Positions 22,866 to 32,138 of a stretch of DNA of 64,000 nucleotides are shown piece after piece. The notes under the pieces are model-generated. The model searched no databases. It was given only the letters and a program-made list of their open reading frames with translations, and was not told the origin of the DNA. Position numbers and translations under genes: made by a program. Source of the stretch: Timaviella obliquedivisa GSE-PSE-MK23-08B (GTDB taxonomy: Bacteria > Cyanobacteriota > Cyanobacteriia > Elainellales > Elainellaceae); NCBI GenBank assembly GCA_019358855.1, contig JAHHII010000006.1, forward strand, positions 62,001-126,000. The letters run 5' to 3'. Numbering within the stretch: the stretch's first letter is position 1; each line of letters opens with the position of its first letter.

Positions 22866-24299
22866 TTAAATAAGAGGGAGGTCTGCCATTGATTCTTCAT
22901 AGCGCAGTAGCTCTTCTTCAGAGTGAGAATCGAGCATCCACATTCCGGCAGCAATTTTGGGCATGGCGATCGGTAAACTCATGCCTTGCTGTAAGCCTTT
23001 AACTAAAAGCGTTAGCACTTCAATCAGTTTTGGATCCCAACGATCGCTCGCTTCTGCCCGACAATCGGCTAAAGCTTGAGTGAGCAAAGTCTCGATCGCC
23101 TCCTCTGGAGAAGCTGCCCGATACCGAGCTACCCGCTGCTGAAAACAAGCCACCAATCCTAGAATTCTCGCTTCTACCGGAATCTCATCGCCTGAAAGTC
23201 CCGCAGGTTGACCAGAACCATCCCAGGCTTCGGTATGATGAGTCAAGATTGTGGCGATCGCCCGTAGTCTGCCCATTTTTCGCAACACCTGCACACCCGG
23301 AACCAAAGGACAACTCAACGGCATATCAGGCGATTCGACCTGCTGATAAATCGAAGTTCCAGCAGTCAACCGATTTTCAGCTTTGTCTAGCAGAGCGATC
23401 CGGTGCAGCAACCCTGCCAACCGCAACCGATGCAGTTGCCAAGACGGCAAATCTACCAACTGCCCCATTGCTTCCGCCAAACTTGCAACCTCAGCCGCCG
23501 CCATCGGATTGCTTAAGTCTGTTTGATCAATCAGTTGCGCCACCCGCAAAAATGCCTGTAGCTCGTTAGAAGTGAGGTTGTTATCAAGCGGCTCAAGGCG
23601 ATGATTCAAATCTTGCTGATTCTCTTGCAGATAGTCTACGACGCGAGCTACAGTTCTGCCCAAATGATCAGCCGTGGGTTGATGGCACAATGCATTGTCT
23701 TGCTGAATCCGAGCGGCGATCGCTTCCCGGTGCGTGATTAATTGCTGACACAGTTCAGAATTATATTGACCGATATGGGCGATCGCCAATTCCACCGTTT
23801 CTAAAACCAGCCTTGGCTCAAACGTCCAAAACCCGTAGAACTTTCGTTCCAAGTCTTCTTGAGGAAAACCCGCAACTCCGTAATCTGCCTCAGTTAACTC
23901 CTGACACAACACCATTGCTGTATAATCAGGCGACAGAATGATCAGATGCCATTCCTGTGCCACCGGATCAGAGTCATCTAACGCCACCAACGCCACGTTT
24001 TCTTTTTGGCTGGTTGGATGTTCGGCAAAGCCTGCATCATCAGCTGCCATAATCACCACTTGGCTCGATCGCTCTGAAATACTGCGATAGCGATCGGCTT
24101 CTTGCAAATACCATTTTCCGCGCTGAAAAGCCGTAATCACCAGCGGCGAATAATCAGCTTCTAGAATGGCATCTTCGAGGGCGTGGCACAGTGCCACCAA
24201 AGTATTTTTGTAATAAACTCCAAAGTTCAAGGGACGCTTGTCCCCTTGTCCTAGCTCATGGGAAGCCTTGAGCTTCTGTAAAATTGAACCCTCTAACAT
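22866..24299 (-). CDS. DICT-domain sensor with degenerate HD-GYP-like domain
   Basis: 477 residues. The N-terminal half (about 1-150) is a DICT sensory domain, common in cyanobacterial signalling proteins (LNFGVYYKNTLVALCHALED; later QEWHLIILSPDYTAMVLCQE). The C-terminal half (about 255-460) looks like an HD-GYP c-di-GMP phosphodiesterase fold. HHTEAWDGSGQPAGLSGDEI (about 344-363) and the following IPVEARIL match the second half of the domain, but the N-terminal HD dyad is replaced by LLHRIALLD. Metal-dependent catalysis is doubtful, so it may bind a ligand without cleaving it. The pentapeptide gene follows. Confidence 0.85.
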   Translation of the reverse strand: MLEGSILQKLKASHELGQGDKRPLNFGVYYKNTLVALCHALEDAILEADYSPLVITAFQRGKWYLQEADRYRSISERSSQVVIMAADDAGFAEHPTSQKENVALVALDDSDPVAQEWHLIILSPDYTAMVLCQELTEADYGVAGFPQEDLERKFYGFWTFEPRLVLETVELAIAHIGQYNSELCQQLITHREAIAARIQQDNALCHQPTADHLGRTVARVVDYLQENQQDLNHRLEPLDNNLTSNELQAFLRVAQLIDQTDLSNPMAAAEVASLAEAMGQLVDLPSWQLHRLRLAGLLHRIALLDKAENRLTAGTSIYQQVESPDMPLSCPLVPGVQVLRKMGRLRAIATILTHHTEAWDGSGQPAGLSGDEIPVEARILGLVACFQQRVARYRAASPEEAIETLLTQALADCRAEASDRWDPKLIEVLTLLVKGLQQGMSLPIAMPKIAAGMWMLDSHSEEELLRYEESMADLPLI

Positions 24300-24364
24300 C
24301 TTTGGTTTTGCTTTTAGTTTAACGGTGGTTTATAAAAACTGAAATTCTACCCCTCACTATATAT

Positions 24365-25471
24365 TCAATAGCTTGAACGTGCAGGATGTAGATATTGATT
24401 CTGCTCAAAATTAGAACCAGAATTTAACGCTAAAAGAACAGATTTCACTTGCTCAGGCACTACCCGAACTTGCGCCTCTGTTACCATCAAATTGGTCACG
24501 GCTCTCAAAGATTCAACCCCGATCGCCAATACCCCCACGCCCTGTTCCATCAGCTTTTGAGCAACCGCCGCCGCAGATACTCCCGGCGTGTGAAACACCA
24601 CAATATTAGTCTGTACCTCCTCTGGATTAATTTGAACTCCGGCAACTTGCTGCAATCCCTTTGCCAAAATTTGGGCATTAGCATGGTCTTCTTGTAAGCG
24701 CGATCGCTGATGCTGCACGCCATACAAAGCCCCTGCCGCAATAATTCCCGCCTGCCGCATTCCACCACCCAACATTTTGCGGAAACGTCGAGCGCGCTGC
24801 ATTTGTGCCGCCGAACCCACTAGCGCCGAACCCACAGGTGCGCCCAACCCTTTAGAAAAACAAACGCTCACAGTATCGAACGGCTTAGCATACTCTGCTT
24901 CTGATATTCCAGTGGCAATACAGGCATTCCAAAAGCGAGCACCATCGAGATGCAGCTTCAGATCATGGACTTGGCAAAGGCTGGCGATCGCCTCAATTTC
25001 TGCCAGTGGAAAAACTCGTCCTCCGCTGCGATTATGAGTATTTTCTAAACAAACCAGTGTGGTTTTAGGAAAATGTGGATCGCTCGGACGCAGCACCTTC
25101 TGCAAATCCGTTGCCGTAAACACACCTTTATAACCTTGAATCAGCCGACACATGACACCAGACAATGCCGCCGGAGCGCCGCCCTCGTAATAATAGATGT
25201 GCGCCTCTGATTCCAAAATAATTTCGTCCCCTGGCTCAGTGTGCAGCCGCAGCGCTACCTGGTTCGTCATGGTGCCCGAAGGCATGTAGACCGCCGCTTC
25301 CTTACCCAAAAGCTCTGCCGTGTATTGTTCTAAGGCGTTCACTGTTGGATCATCGCCAAACACATCATCACCCACCTCAGCGATCGCCATTGCTTGACGC
25401 ATTGCTGGAGTAGGTTTTGTAATCGTATCGCTGCGTAGATCAATCATTGAATCTGGCATGAAATCTGGCAT
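24365..25471 (-). CDS. ltaE: Low-specificity L-threonine aldolase
   Basis: 368 residues, a PLP-dependent fold-type I enzyme that cleaves threonine/allo-threonine to glycine and acetaldehyde. It has IDLRSDTITKPT at the start, YMPSGTMTNQVAL, HLDGARFWNA (PLP-Asp) and the Schiff-base Lys in VCFSKGLGAPVGS (about 200). The ATG at 25471 shares one base with the stop of the radical SAM gene (TAATG), so translation is coupled. Internal ATGs at 25459 and 25447 are also possible; most homologues begin near the IDLRSDT motif. Confidence 0.95.
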   Translation of the reverse strand: MPDFMPDSMIDLRSDTITKPTPAMRQAMAIAEVGDDVFGDDPTVNALEQYTAELLGKEAAVYMPSGTMTNQVALRLHTEPGDEIILESEAHIYYYEGGAPAALSGVMCRLIQGYKGVFTATDLQKVLRPSDPHFPKTTLVCLENTHNRSGGRVFPLAEIEAIASLCQVHDLKLHLDGARFWNACIATGISEAEYAKPFDTVSVCFSKGLGAPVGSALVGSAAQMQRARRFRKMLGGGMRQAGIIAAGALYGVQHQRSRLQEDHANAQILAKGLQQVAGVQINPEEVQTNIVVFHTPGVSAAAVAQKLMEQGVGVLAIGVESLRAVTNLMVTEAQVRVVPEQVKSVLLALNSGSNFEQNQYLHPARSSY

Positions 25472-27051
25472 TAGACTTTGACTAGCTCCTTTTTAGGTTC
25501 GACGGGTGCTGTCAACGCTTCCGCCAAATCAGCCCTGCCCAGCCGCGCCTCCAAAATATTCATCACCTCCCGCCCAAAATCATTCGGGTTCTGATTCCAC
25601 GCCTGCAAGCAAACTTCACCAAAGAATGAACCCAGCGGCTCCGGATTCCACAGCACTTTCATAACGACCCAAGGCATGACGCTCATGGGGTTGTATCCCG
25701 GCTTCAAAATCTTATGCTTAAAGGCATACTCTTCTAAATGGGTGTGGGGCTGCAACCCAATGAAGAAGATGGCTGGCTCCACCTTGTCGGCTCCAAAGAT
25801 CCGCTCTAGCTCCCGATGATAGGCAATGGTTTGACGAATCGTATCGAGCCGCTCATCAATCACATTAAAAGAATAATTGACTGAAACCACATCATTAAAG
25901 CCAGCCGCCTTCAAATCTCGACAGTTTTCCAGCACCGTCCGCAGGTTATAGCCCATCCGCATTTTGCGAACTAGCTCTTGAGAGCCGCTAGTAATGCCAA
26001 TCTCAAAATAGTTCATTCCTGTTTTAACCATCAGGTCGCACAGTTCCGGGGTCAAATTATCCGCCCGAATATACGCCGCCCAATGGATGTCATCCATTCC
26101 TGCATCCAAAATCTTCTGCAACAGTTCGATCGCATCATCAATAAACCGCCGCGCCGGAATAAATTGAGCATCGGTAAACCAGAAGTTGCGCACACCGCGA
26201 TCGTAAAGCTGACGCATTTCCTTCACCACTTCATCAGCAGGATTAATGCGTACCTGCTTTCCTTCCACTACTGTATAGATGCAATAACAGCAATTATGCG
26301 GACAGCCGCGCTTAGTTTGCACCCCCACATAAAAATCTTGCTCTTGCAGGTAGTACTGGAAATCCGACCAAATTGTAGAAATGTAGTCGTAATTACACGC
26401 AGATTTTTCTACGGGGGTAGGCTGCTCATGAATCAGGCGATCGCGAGGCGTAGATTTACCCACCACATAACACCGTTCCCCTGAAAAATCCTCTCCCCGC
26501 AGCAATTTTTCCAGCAGTGTCTCCCCTTCTCCCACCGAAAGGATTGCACCCTGGGGCAGCATCTTACCAATCTGCTCATAAAACACGCTCACCGCACCAC
26601 CGCCCACAACTAACTGCGCTTGGGGGTTGTAACGCTGCGATCGCTTCAGCCCACGCTTAATCAGGCTCAAATTTTGCCAAAGCTCTGAGTAATAAGAGGT
26701 TGCCATCCGTATCCCCCCGATCGCCCCGCGCAGCTTGTGGAGCGGATTACGTGAATAATAAAGCTCAAACGCATTTTGTAATGGGTTGCCGCCTCGCCCT
26801 CCTACAGGTGCATAAATCTGAATATCGCGCCAGGAAAATACCAGTAGCGTCGGCTGAAATTCATCAATGCACTGATCCATGGCTGCCCCAAAGTCCAAGG
26901 GGGGAATGGTACCCAGATCAAAAATGCGCTGCTCTATCACTGGAAACAACTTATGAATATGATCTGCCAGATAAATTACCCCAATCGGAAAAATGGGGTT
27001 GCAGGGAAGGCGAACATAAAGAATGCGGTTATTCGTTGAGGTAGCAACCAT
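25471..27051 (-). CDS. Radical SAM protein with N-terminal B12-binding-like domain
   Basis: 526 residues. The 4Fe-4S radical SAM motif is intact as RGCPHNCCYCIY (Cys-X3-Cys-X2-Cys, about 250). A Rossmann-like N-terminal region (about 8-200, with VVGGGAVSVF and SVGEGE) fits the cobalamin-binding domain of this class, but the DXHXXG ligand motif is not clear. The C-terminal domain (about 440-526) is specific to the family. It is conserved across cyanobacteria and its reaction is unknown. First gene of a pair with threonine aldolase. Confidence 0.9.
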   Translation of the reverse strand: MVATSTNNRILYVRLPCNPIFPIGVIYLADHIHKLFPVIEQRIFDLGTIPPLDFGAAMDQCIDEFQPTLLVFSWRDIQIYAPVGGRGGNPLQNAFELYYSRNPLHKLRGAIGGIRMATSYYSELWQNLSLIKRGLKRSQRYNPQAQLVVGGGAVSVFYEQIGKMLPQGAILSVGEGETLLEKLLRGEDFSGERCYVVGKSTPRDRLIHEQPTPVEKSACNYDYISTIWSDFQYYLQEQDFYVGVQTKRGCPHNCCYCIYTVVEGKQVRINPADEVVKEMRQLYDRGVRNFWFTDAQFIPARRFIDDAIELLQKILDAGMDDIHWAAYIRADNLTPELCDLMVKTGMNYFEIGITSGSQELVRKMRMGYNLRTVLENCRDLKAAGFNDVVSVNYSFNVIDERLDTIRQTIAYHRELERIFGADKVEPAIFFIGLQPHTHLEEYAFKHKILKPGYNPMSVMPWVVMKVLWNPEPLGSFFGEVCLQAWNQNPNDFGREVMNILEARLGRADLAEALTAPVEPKKELVKV

Positions 27052-27299
27052 CGGTCTAAAGCTCTGAGAGGTTTCTGAGACGTAGATTCATATAACTTTA
27101 CGATACCACTGACGCCCTTGACCTGCATGGAACTTTCCTGGGATCTGCTTAGTAGACGCTCCTCCGTATCAAGCATCTTGAAAAAACACCGATAAAAGGT
27201 GGGTTGGTAGCTGTATTTACAGCTATGGGGATCGGGGAGTGTTAGGGTCTAGAGATATTCTAGTTTCTTCCTAATTCTTCCTCTAAGGAGACTCGAGCT

Positions 27300-27617
27300 A
27301 TGGCTCAAATCATTGATCCGCTGCCCCCTGATGCTCAAGCTGCTCTCTGCTGCTACGTCAACGCGACCAGTAAGATTCAGATTGCTCGAATTACTAATAT
27401 TCCCAACTGGTACTTTGAACGGGTGGTTTTTCCAGGACAACGGCTTGTCTTTGAGGCATTTCCCCAAGCCCTTCTAGAAATTCACAGCGGCATGATGAGT
27501 ACTATTCTGGCAGATACTATTCCCTGCGATCGCCTTCATGTTGAGGTAGAGCTAGAAGGAGACTTACAGCTAGGCGAATCAGAAACTCCTCTCCTATCCG
27601 TAGCTGTCGAGTCATAA
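27300..27617 (+). CDS. DUF1830 family protein
   Basis: 105 residues. The family signature is CCYVNATSKIQIARITNIPN, then FERVVFPGQRLVFEA and a strand ending in LHVEVELEGD. DUF1830 is almost confined to cyanobacteria and has no assigned function; it is likely a small cytosolic beta-rich protein. Shine-Dalgarno AAGGAGA before the ATG. A good terminator follows at 27748. Confidence 0.9.
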   Translation: MAQIIDPLPPDAQAALCCYVNATSKIQIARITNIPNWYFERVVFPGQRLVFEAFPQALLEIHSGMMSTILADTIPCDRLHVEVELEGDLQLGESETPLLSVAVES

Positions 27618-27747
27618 CCGTTCTCAGATTGTATTTAACTTAAAAAATTCGTTTCAAATAATTTTGTTGCTTTCTTGACTCAGTGCCTTAAACCTGCCCT
27701 CTAGAACGAGGGACAAAATGAAATTTTTCCTAGTATCTTCCTTATAC

Positions 27748-27781
27748 ATCCCCCAATCAGGTGAATTGAGGGATTTTTTTT
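27748..27781 (+). terminator. Rho-independent terminator after the DUF1830 gene
   Basis: ATCCCCCAAT / ATTGAGGGAT stem with one mismatch and a 7-base loop, followed by eight T. Confidence 0.88.
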
Positions 27782-27910
27782 GGCTTTGTTAAAAAGTATT
27801 AGATATATATATACTCTCTCTTCTGGGTCATATCCTGCTTAAGCTTTTTGAACAGGTTAGTCCCTTAAAAAATACCGAATACTCTTCAAGAAACGTTAAA
27901 AGTTAGCAAC

Positions 27911-28384
27911 ATGTTGAATATTGTCTTAGTTAACCCACAGATCCCACCTAATACTGGTAGTATCGCTCGGACTTGTGCCGCTACTGGAACCCGGCTGCAC
28001 TTGGTCGGGCCCTTAGGGTTTGAAATTAGCGATCGTCAACTTAAACGAGCAGGCTTAGACTATTGGCCCTACGTGGACTTACACTATCATCCTTCCTGGG
28101 AAGACTTTCAGAGCCATTACCAGCAGCAACAAGAGCACCAACCAGGACGTTGGATTGGATTCAGTACTTCAGGTAAATATAGCCATGTAGAGCTTCAGTT
28201 TCAACCTGATGATTGGCTCCTCTTTGGTTGTGAAACAAAAGGATTGCCTGGTGAAGTGTTGGCAGCTTGCGATCAAACTGTCCGTATTCCCATGACTCAA
28301 ATTCATGTTCGCAGCCTTAATCTTTCGGTCAGCGTTGCCATTGGGCTCTTTGAAGCTCGTCGGCAGTTAGGTTACCTCTCGTAA
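27911..28384 (+). CDS. trmL: tRNA (cytidine(34)-2'-O)-methyltransferase
   Basis: 157 residues, a minimal SPOUT (trefoil-knot) methyltransferase that 2'-O-methylates the wobble nucleotide of certain tRNA-Leu species. Motifs: NIVLVNPQIPPNTGSIARTC at the start, LHLVGPLGF, FGCETKGLP (motif 2) and the knot segment IPMTQIHVRSLNLSVS (motif 3). Full length for the family. A gap of about 930 bases follows. Confidence 0.96.
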   Translation: MLNIVLVNPQIPPNTGSIARTCAATGTRLHLVGPLGFEISDRQLKRAGLDYWPYVDLHYHPSWEDFQSHYQQQQEHQPGRWIGFSTSGKYSHVELQFQPDDWLLFGCETKGLPGEVLAACDQTVRIPMTQIHVRSLNLSVSVAIGLFEARRQLGYLS

Positions 28385-29316
28385 AATATCAAACAAACTC
28401 TGTCTATAGATAGATGCCAGTTACAAAATTTTTTGCTCTGATATCTCAGTCACTTCTTTAGGTTTGTTTACGACTTAAAGCTCCCTATATCGATCCTTTT
28501 AGTACTTGATATCGATATATAAATCTGATTGTCGATTAATAGGAAACAGATTGAATCACTCTTCAGCGTCGTTAAAGCCGCTTGGATTCTTCACGTAAAA
28601 ACTCAGATTTGCAGTCTTCTATACTACAAACCGCGATCGTTTTTCATAAGAAATTCATATACCCAGTATCCTTTCACCAACTTAAATTTTGGTTACCTGT
28701 CAGAGATGATCTGCCTCTATTTAGCTCATTCTTCAGATAATTTTTTCCTCTCCTTAAAAACAGTTCGTCATCCGTAAGATCAACCGTTTTCAACGAACTG
28801 ATTAGCCTAATCAATTGAGGGTTTCAAACCAAAGTTAATATGAAAATATAATTCAAAAAATCTTAAACATCAAATTTTTTTCTCGGCCTATACCCGTTTC
28901 TAAGCAAGGCTTTCAAGGTTATTACAAACCTAATAAGGTTTCCTGAAACATGACCCTTTGCAATGTCTTTTTATAAAGAAATAGACTAGATGTAGGTATT
29001 ACTTGGATGCCATTCAAATAGTAGTAGGGTAGACTGTGCCGTTGTAGACAAACTTACGATGCCAAATGAGAGAGTAGAACTGTCATTGCAGCACGAGTTT
29101 AATGTTTTAGCTTGTTCTACATAGTCAAGTGTTGAATTTTTTGGCAACTGGTGTAAGCTTGTCTAAGTCAAAAGACAGAGGTAATCTTACCTAGGTAATG
29201 CTTTTATCTCTATGACTCAGGTCTTACAATCAGTGTGACTTGAATCACGGAAGGCATTAGAACGAAGTACAGATTGCCAACACAGTTAAACGCTGCTCAT
29301 TTAGGAGGTTTTTTCT
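28385..29316. other. AT-rich intergenic region before the M23 peptidase gene
   Basis: 932 bases with no convincing gene; the one open frame of 82 codons (28529) has neither a Shine-Dalgarno nor protein-like composition. It holds a 12-bp perfect palindrome TTACCTAGGTAA (29187-29198), a CRP-like site (29234-29249) and the strong Shine-Dalgarno of the next gene. It probably contains a long 5' untranslated region; I recognise no riboswitch class. Confidence 0.6.
29234..29249. promoter_or_regulatory. CRP (SYCRP1)-like binding site
   Basis: TGTGA-CTTGAA-TCACG matches the TGTGA-N6-TCACA consensus of cAMP receptor proteins with one terminal mismatch. It lies 68 bases before the start of the LysM-M23 gene. 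Confidence 0.55.
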
Positions 29317-31461
29317 TTGAAGCGAGCACATTTGCAGAGGGTCAAGCCTGTTGAATACTCTCCAAGTCAAGTTGAAGGTTCGGTAGAACAGCAAGAGCAA
29401 ATGGTTAACGGCGTTAAGCGTAAAAAGCGCACTTCCGCAGCCATGATTGGATTAGCGCTCTCCATGGGTGCATCTAGCTTGCTCATTCCTCGTCAAAACG
29501 AAGGAGCGACGGCAGCCGAGCCAACCCCTACTGACACTGCAACACTTTCGCTAGTTCCCTCAGCATCTACTGCACCTGCAGCCACGATGACTGAGCACAT
29601 AGTGGTTAAAGGTCAAACGCTTTGGCAATTGGCTCAGCGCTATCAAGTCAGCGTAGAAGCGATCGCAACTGCCAATTCTCTCAAAGCTAGCGACATCGTT
29701 AGAGTTGGGCAAGCTATCAAAATTCCAACCGCTGTTTCTGAAGTTGATGCGACTGAAGCACAACGATCTGTTGAGTTTTCTACCCTTCGCTCCCCTCAAC
29801 GGGTTGCATCAGCAGACTTAAGTAGCCTTGCGGTCACCCCGACTCAACCTAGTGCCAAAGCTGAAACCTCTAAGGTTGAAGTTGCTCAAGTTCAACGTAA
29901 CGTTAGCCTCGATCGGCTGAGACAGCAACAAGAGAAGCTGCGTCAGTCTTTAGCAGATCTCAAAACAAAGGATCAAGCTGCCAAAGCTGAAGGGATATCT
30001 TCTGGCGAAGCTGCTATATCAGAGACATCTACAATCGCCTCCAAGCCTTCATACACTAGAGACTATCAAAATCAACCTAGTGAAGCTGCTGATACTGTGA
30101 CGCTTTCCAGTAGTGGCTCAAATCAACTAGCTGTCAGCAACTTATCTGCTCCTGATGGGCTACGTACTAATCAAGCTGTGACGGTTCCTCCCGAAGCAGG
30201 CCTGATTACACAGGTTCCTAGCCCTGCTTCGGCTGCTGCCCCGCTCGTTTCTGCTCCTGTTCAGGTTTCACAGCTTCGGGTTTCGCAGCCAACTGTGCGT
30301 CCCAACGTTCAACAGGTCGCAGCCAACCCCAAGCCTGAAATGGTTTCTTACCAAGTTAATCTTGGCGATACAGTTGCTCAGATCGCTAGCGCTCACAACA
30401 TTTCCCCATCGACCTTAGTTCAAGCCAATCGCATTAGCGACCCAAATTTTATCTTCGTTGGGCAAATATTAAGAGTTCCGACTATTCAAGCCATGACCTC
30501 TGCCCCAGCGCCACGTGTTCGTCAGGCTGCACCTTCTCAGCAAGTTGCTACCCGTTTGAGTGTAGTGCCCAGCACGGTTACAGTGGCCAATCCCGCACCA
30601 GTTACTCAATCCAGCCCAAGTATTGGTGGTAGCCTAACCTCACCTTCACCATCAGGGCTTGATCCTCATGTTGAAACTCTTTTATCTGAAATCAAGGTTT
30701 TGAGAGAGCGGCATCGTACTGCTACTCCAGTTGCTACAGCCTCCAGCACTCCTATTCCTGAATCGGTGCAAGTTGCCGCGTCGAATTTACCGACACCTTC
30801 AGTTAGCACGCAGTTTAATCCAGGTGGACTCAATCCTGTTCAGGCTGCTCAACCTTCAAGGCGCACTGCCCGATCGCAGGTCATTCCCATTCAAGTTCCG
30901 GCGGCTGAAAGACCCCAAACATCTACATCAGCCCCACAGCCTCAGCAAGTTGCGGCTGCCCCAGCAGGAGCCGAGAGCTATGCTCCCCTGCTCCAGCCCG
31001 TCACCGGGAGGATGGTATCTCCTGACCTGCCGCCTCTTCAGGGCGAAGAGAGTTTCCTACCTGAAGGTGCACCCTCTTTTAATGGCTACCTCTGGCCTGC
31101 AAAAGGTCTGCTGACTTCTGGCTACGGCTGGCGCTGGGGCAGAATGCACGCTGGCATTGACATTGCTGCAGATGTGGGTACACCCATCTTTGCCGCTGCT
31201 GACGGAGTGATTGAGTACTCTGAGTGGAACTCAGGAGGCTACGGCAACTTAGTAGAAATTCGTCATCCAGATGGCAGTTTAACCCGCTATGCACACTTGA
31301 ATAAAAGCCTTGTACGAGCAGGGCAGAAAGTGAAGCAAGGTGAGCAGATTGCAGAGATGGGTAGCACGGGGTATAGTACCGGGCCTCACTTACACTTTGA
31401 GGTGCGTACAGCAACGGATGGCGGGTCGGTTGATCCGATCGCTTATTTGCCGCAGAAGTAG
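29317..31461 (+). CDS. LysM-domain M23 peptidase (murein hydrolase activator type)
   Basis: 714 residues. TTG start with a near-perfect Shine-Dalgarno (TTAGGAGGTT). A single hydrophobic segment (about 42-60) anchors it in the membrane. LysM domains at about 90-136 (VVKGQTLWQLAQRYQVSVEA) and 341-388 bind peptidoglycan. A Pro/Gln/Ser/Ala-rich linker follows. A C-terminal M23 domain (about 585-712) carries GYGWRWGRMHAGIDIAA (zinc ligands His and Asp) and GPHLHFEVR, so it should be active. It acts in the periplasm on cell-wall crosslinks, in division or elongation. Followed by an inverted repeat and tRNA-Met. Confidence 0.94.
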   Translation: MKRAHLQRVKPVEYSPSQVEGSVEQQEQMVNGVKRKKRTSAAMIGLALSMGASSLLIPRQNEGATAAEPTPTDTATLSLVPSASTAPAATMTEHIVVKGQTLWQLAQRYQVSVEAIATANSLKASDIVRVGQAIKIPTAVSEVDATEAQRSVEFSTLRSPQRVASADLSSLAVTPTQPSAKAETSKVEVAQVQRNVSLDRLRQQQEKLRQSLADLKTKDQAAKAEGISSGEAAISETSTIASKPSYTRDYQNQPSEAADTVTLSSSGSNQLAVSNLSAPDGLRTNQAVTVPPEAGLITQVPSPASAAAPLVSAPVQVSQLRVSQPTVRPNVQQVAANPKPEMVSYQVNLGDTVAQIASAHNISPSTLVQANRISDPNFIFVGQILRVPTIQAMTSAPAPRVRQAAPSQQVATRLSVVPSTVTVANPAPVTQSSPSIGGSLTSPSPSGLDPHVETLLSEIKVLRERHRTATPVATASSTPIPESVQVAASNLPTPSVSTQFNPGGLNPVQAAQPSRRTARSQVIPIQVPAAERPQTSTSAPQPQQVAAAPAGAESYAPLLQPVTGRMVSPDLPPLQGEESFLPEGAPSFNGYLWPAKGLLTSGYGWRWGRMHAGIDIAADVGTPIFAAADGVIEYSEWNSGGYGNLVEIRHPDGSLTRYAHLNKSLVRAGQKVKQGEQIAEMGSTGYSTGPHLHFEVRTATDGGSVDPIAYLPQK

Positions 31462-31468
31462 AAAAGTT

Positions 31469-31509
31469 TTAGCTGGCATTGAATTAATTTTTGGTTCAAT
31501 GCCAGCTAA
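31469..31509. repeat. 15-bp perfect inverted repeat after the M23 gene
   Basis: TTAGCTGGCATTGAA / TTCAATGCCAGCTAA with an 11-base AT-rich loop starts 8 bases after the stop codon. No U run follows. It is likely a 3'-end stabiliser or weak terminator. Confidence 0.8.
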
Positions 31510-31589
31510 CCTAGAAGGCTGAAGTGTGGCGATCGCTACACCAATGTGATACCTTAATTAAGGTTGATTTCATCAGCGATAGTGTATTC

Positions 31590-31663
31590 GGCTCAGTAGC
31601 TCAGTTGGTTAGAGCAGGGGACTCATAAGCCCAAGGTCGCAGGTTCAAATCCCGCCTGAGCCA
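31590..31663 (+). tRNA. tRNA-Met (CAT), elongator type
   Basis: 74 nt. Acceptor GGCTCAG/CTGAGCC with discriminator A, D arm AGCTCAGTTGGTTAGAGC, anticodon loop CTCATAA, T arm GCAGGTTCAAATCCCGC. CAT also occurs in tRNA-Ile2 (lysidine-modified), but the overall form fits elongator Met better. CCA is not encoded. Confidence 0.92.
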
Positions 31664-31823
31664 TCAAAGCGTTGATCATTGATGTCTTGAAGGTTTTTTA
31701 GAAATCTTTGAGTTAAGGTTAGATTGCTGCGTGCATCTGCTATTGCTTTTTGGCATAATTTCTAGGTATTTGACCAGTTGCTTCTGCTCAAACCTGTGGT
31801 TAGAGGATTAGGCGTGACTGCCC

Positions 31824-32078
31824 TTAATTTGGCTCATTGTCACCCGAAGAAACCCGCTTATCATTGACCGAAATAATTTGATCGAGTCGAATAACGGTGT
31901 CATCTTCTAGCTTCACATAGTCGGCATGATTGGCAGCATAAATATCTGCAATTCGCCCTTCAACCTCGCTAGTGGTATTTGCCTCAGTATGATAAACAAT
32001 CCGGCAGGTTTGGCGCAGCGTTGCGATCGCCTCCAGTTCATCTTGAAAATCGCAGCTGACGGGGGTGTAGGAGTCCAT
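31824..32078 (-). CDS. Rof-like (Rho-binding antiterminator) family protein
   Basis: 84 residues. The pattern YTPVSCDFQDELEAI, then EGRIADIYAANHADYVKL and VIRLDQIISV, matches the small Sm-like Rof fold, in which E. coli Rof binds and inhibits the terminator Rho. Most cyanobacteria lack Rho, so the partner here may be another protein or RNA. It is a single gene between tRNA-Met and the photolyase gene, on the same strand as the latter. Confidence 0.75.
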   Translation of the reverse strand: MDSYTPVSCDFQDELEAIATLRQTCRIVYHTEANTTSEVEGRIADIYAANHADYVKLEDDTVIRLDQIISVNDKRVSSGDNEPN

Positions 32079-32138
32079 GGCAATTCCTGTGTTGTGAGTG
32101 TTTCTGGAAGACCGCTTTATAAGCGGTTTTCTTGCCCA

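Noticed and set aside
28529-28777. 82-codon open frame in the long gap before the M23 gene
   Set aside because: No ribosome-binding site, and the composition looks like translated AT-rich non-coding DNA; no family resemblance.
28860-29316. c-di-AMP (ydaO) riboswitch before the peptidase gene
   Set aside because: The conserved core elements of that class could not be found by eye.
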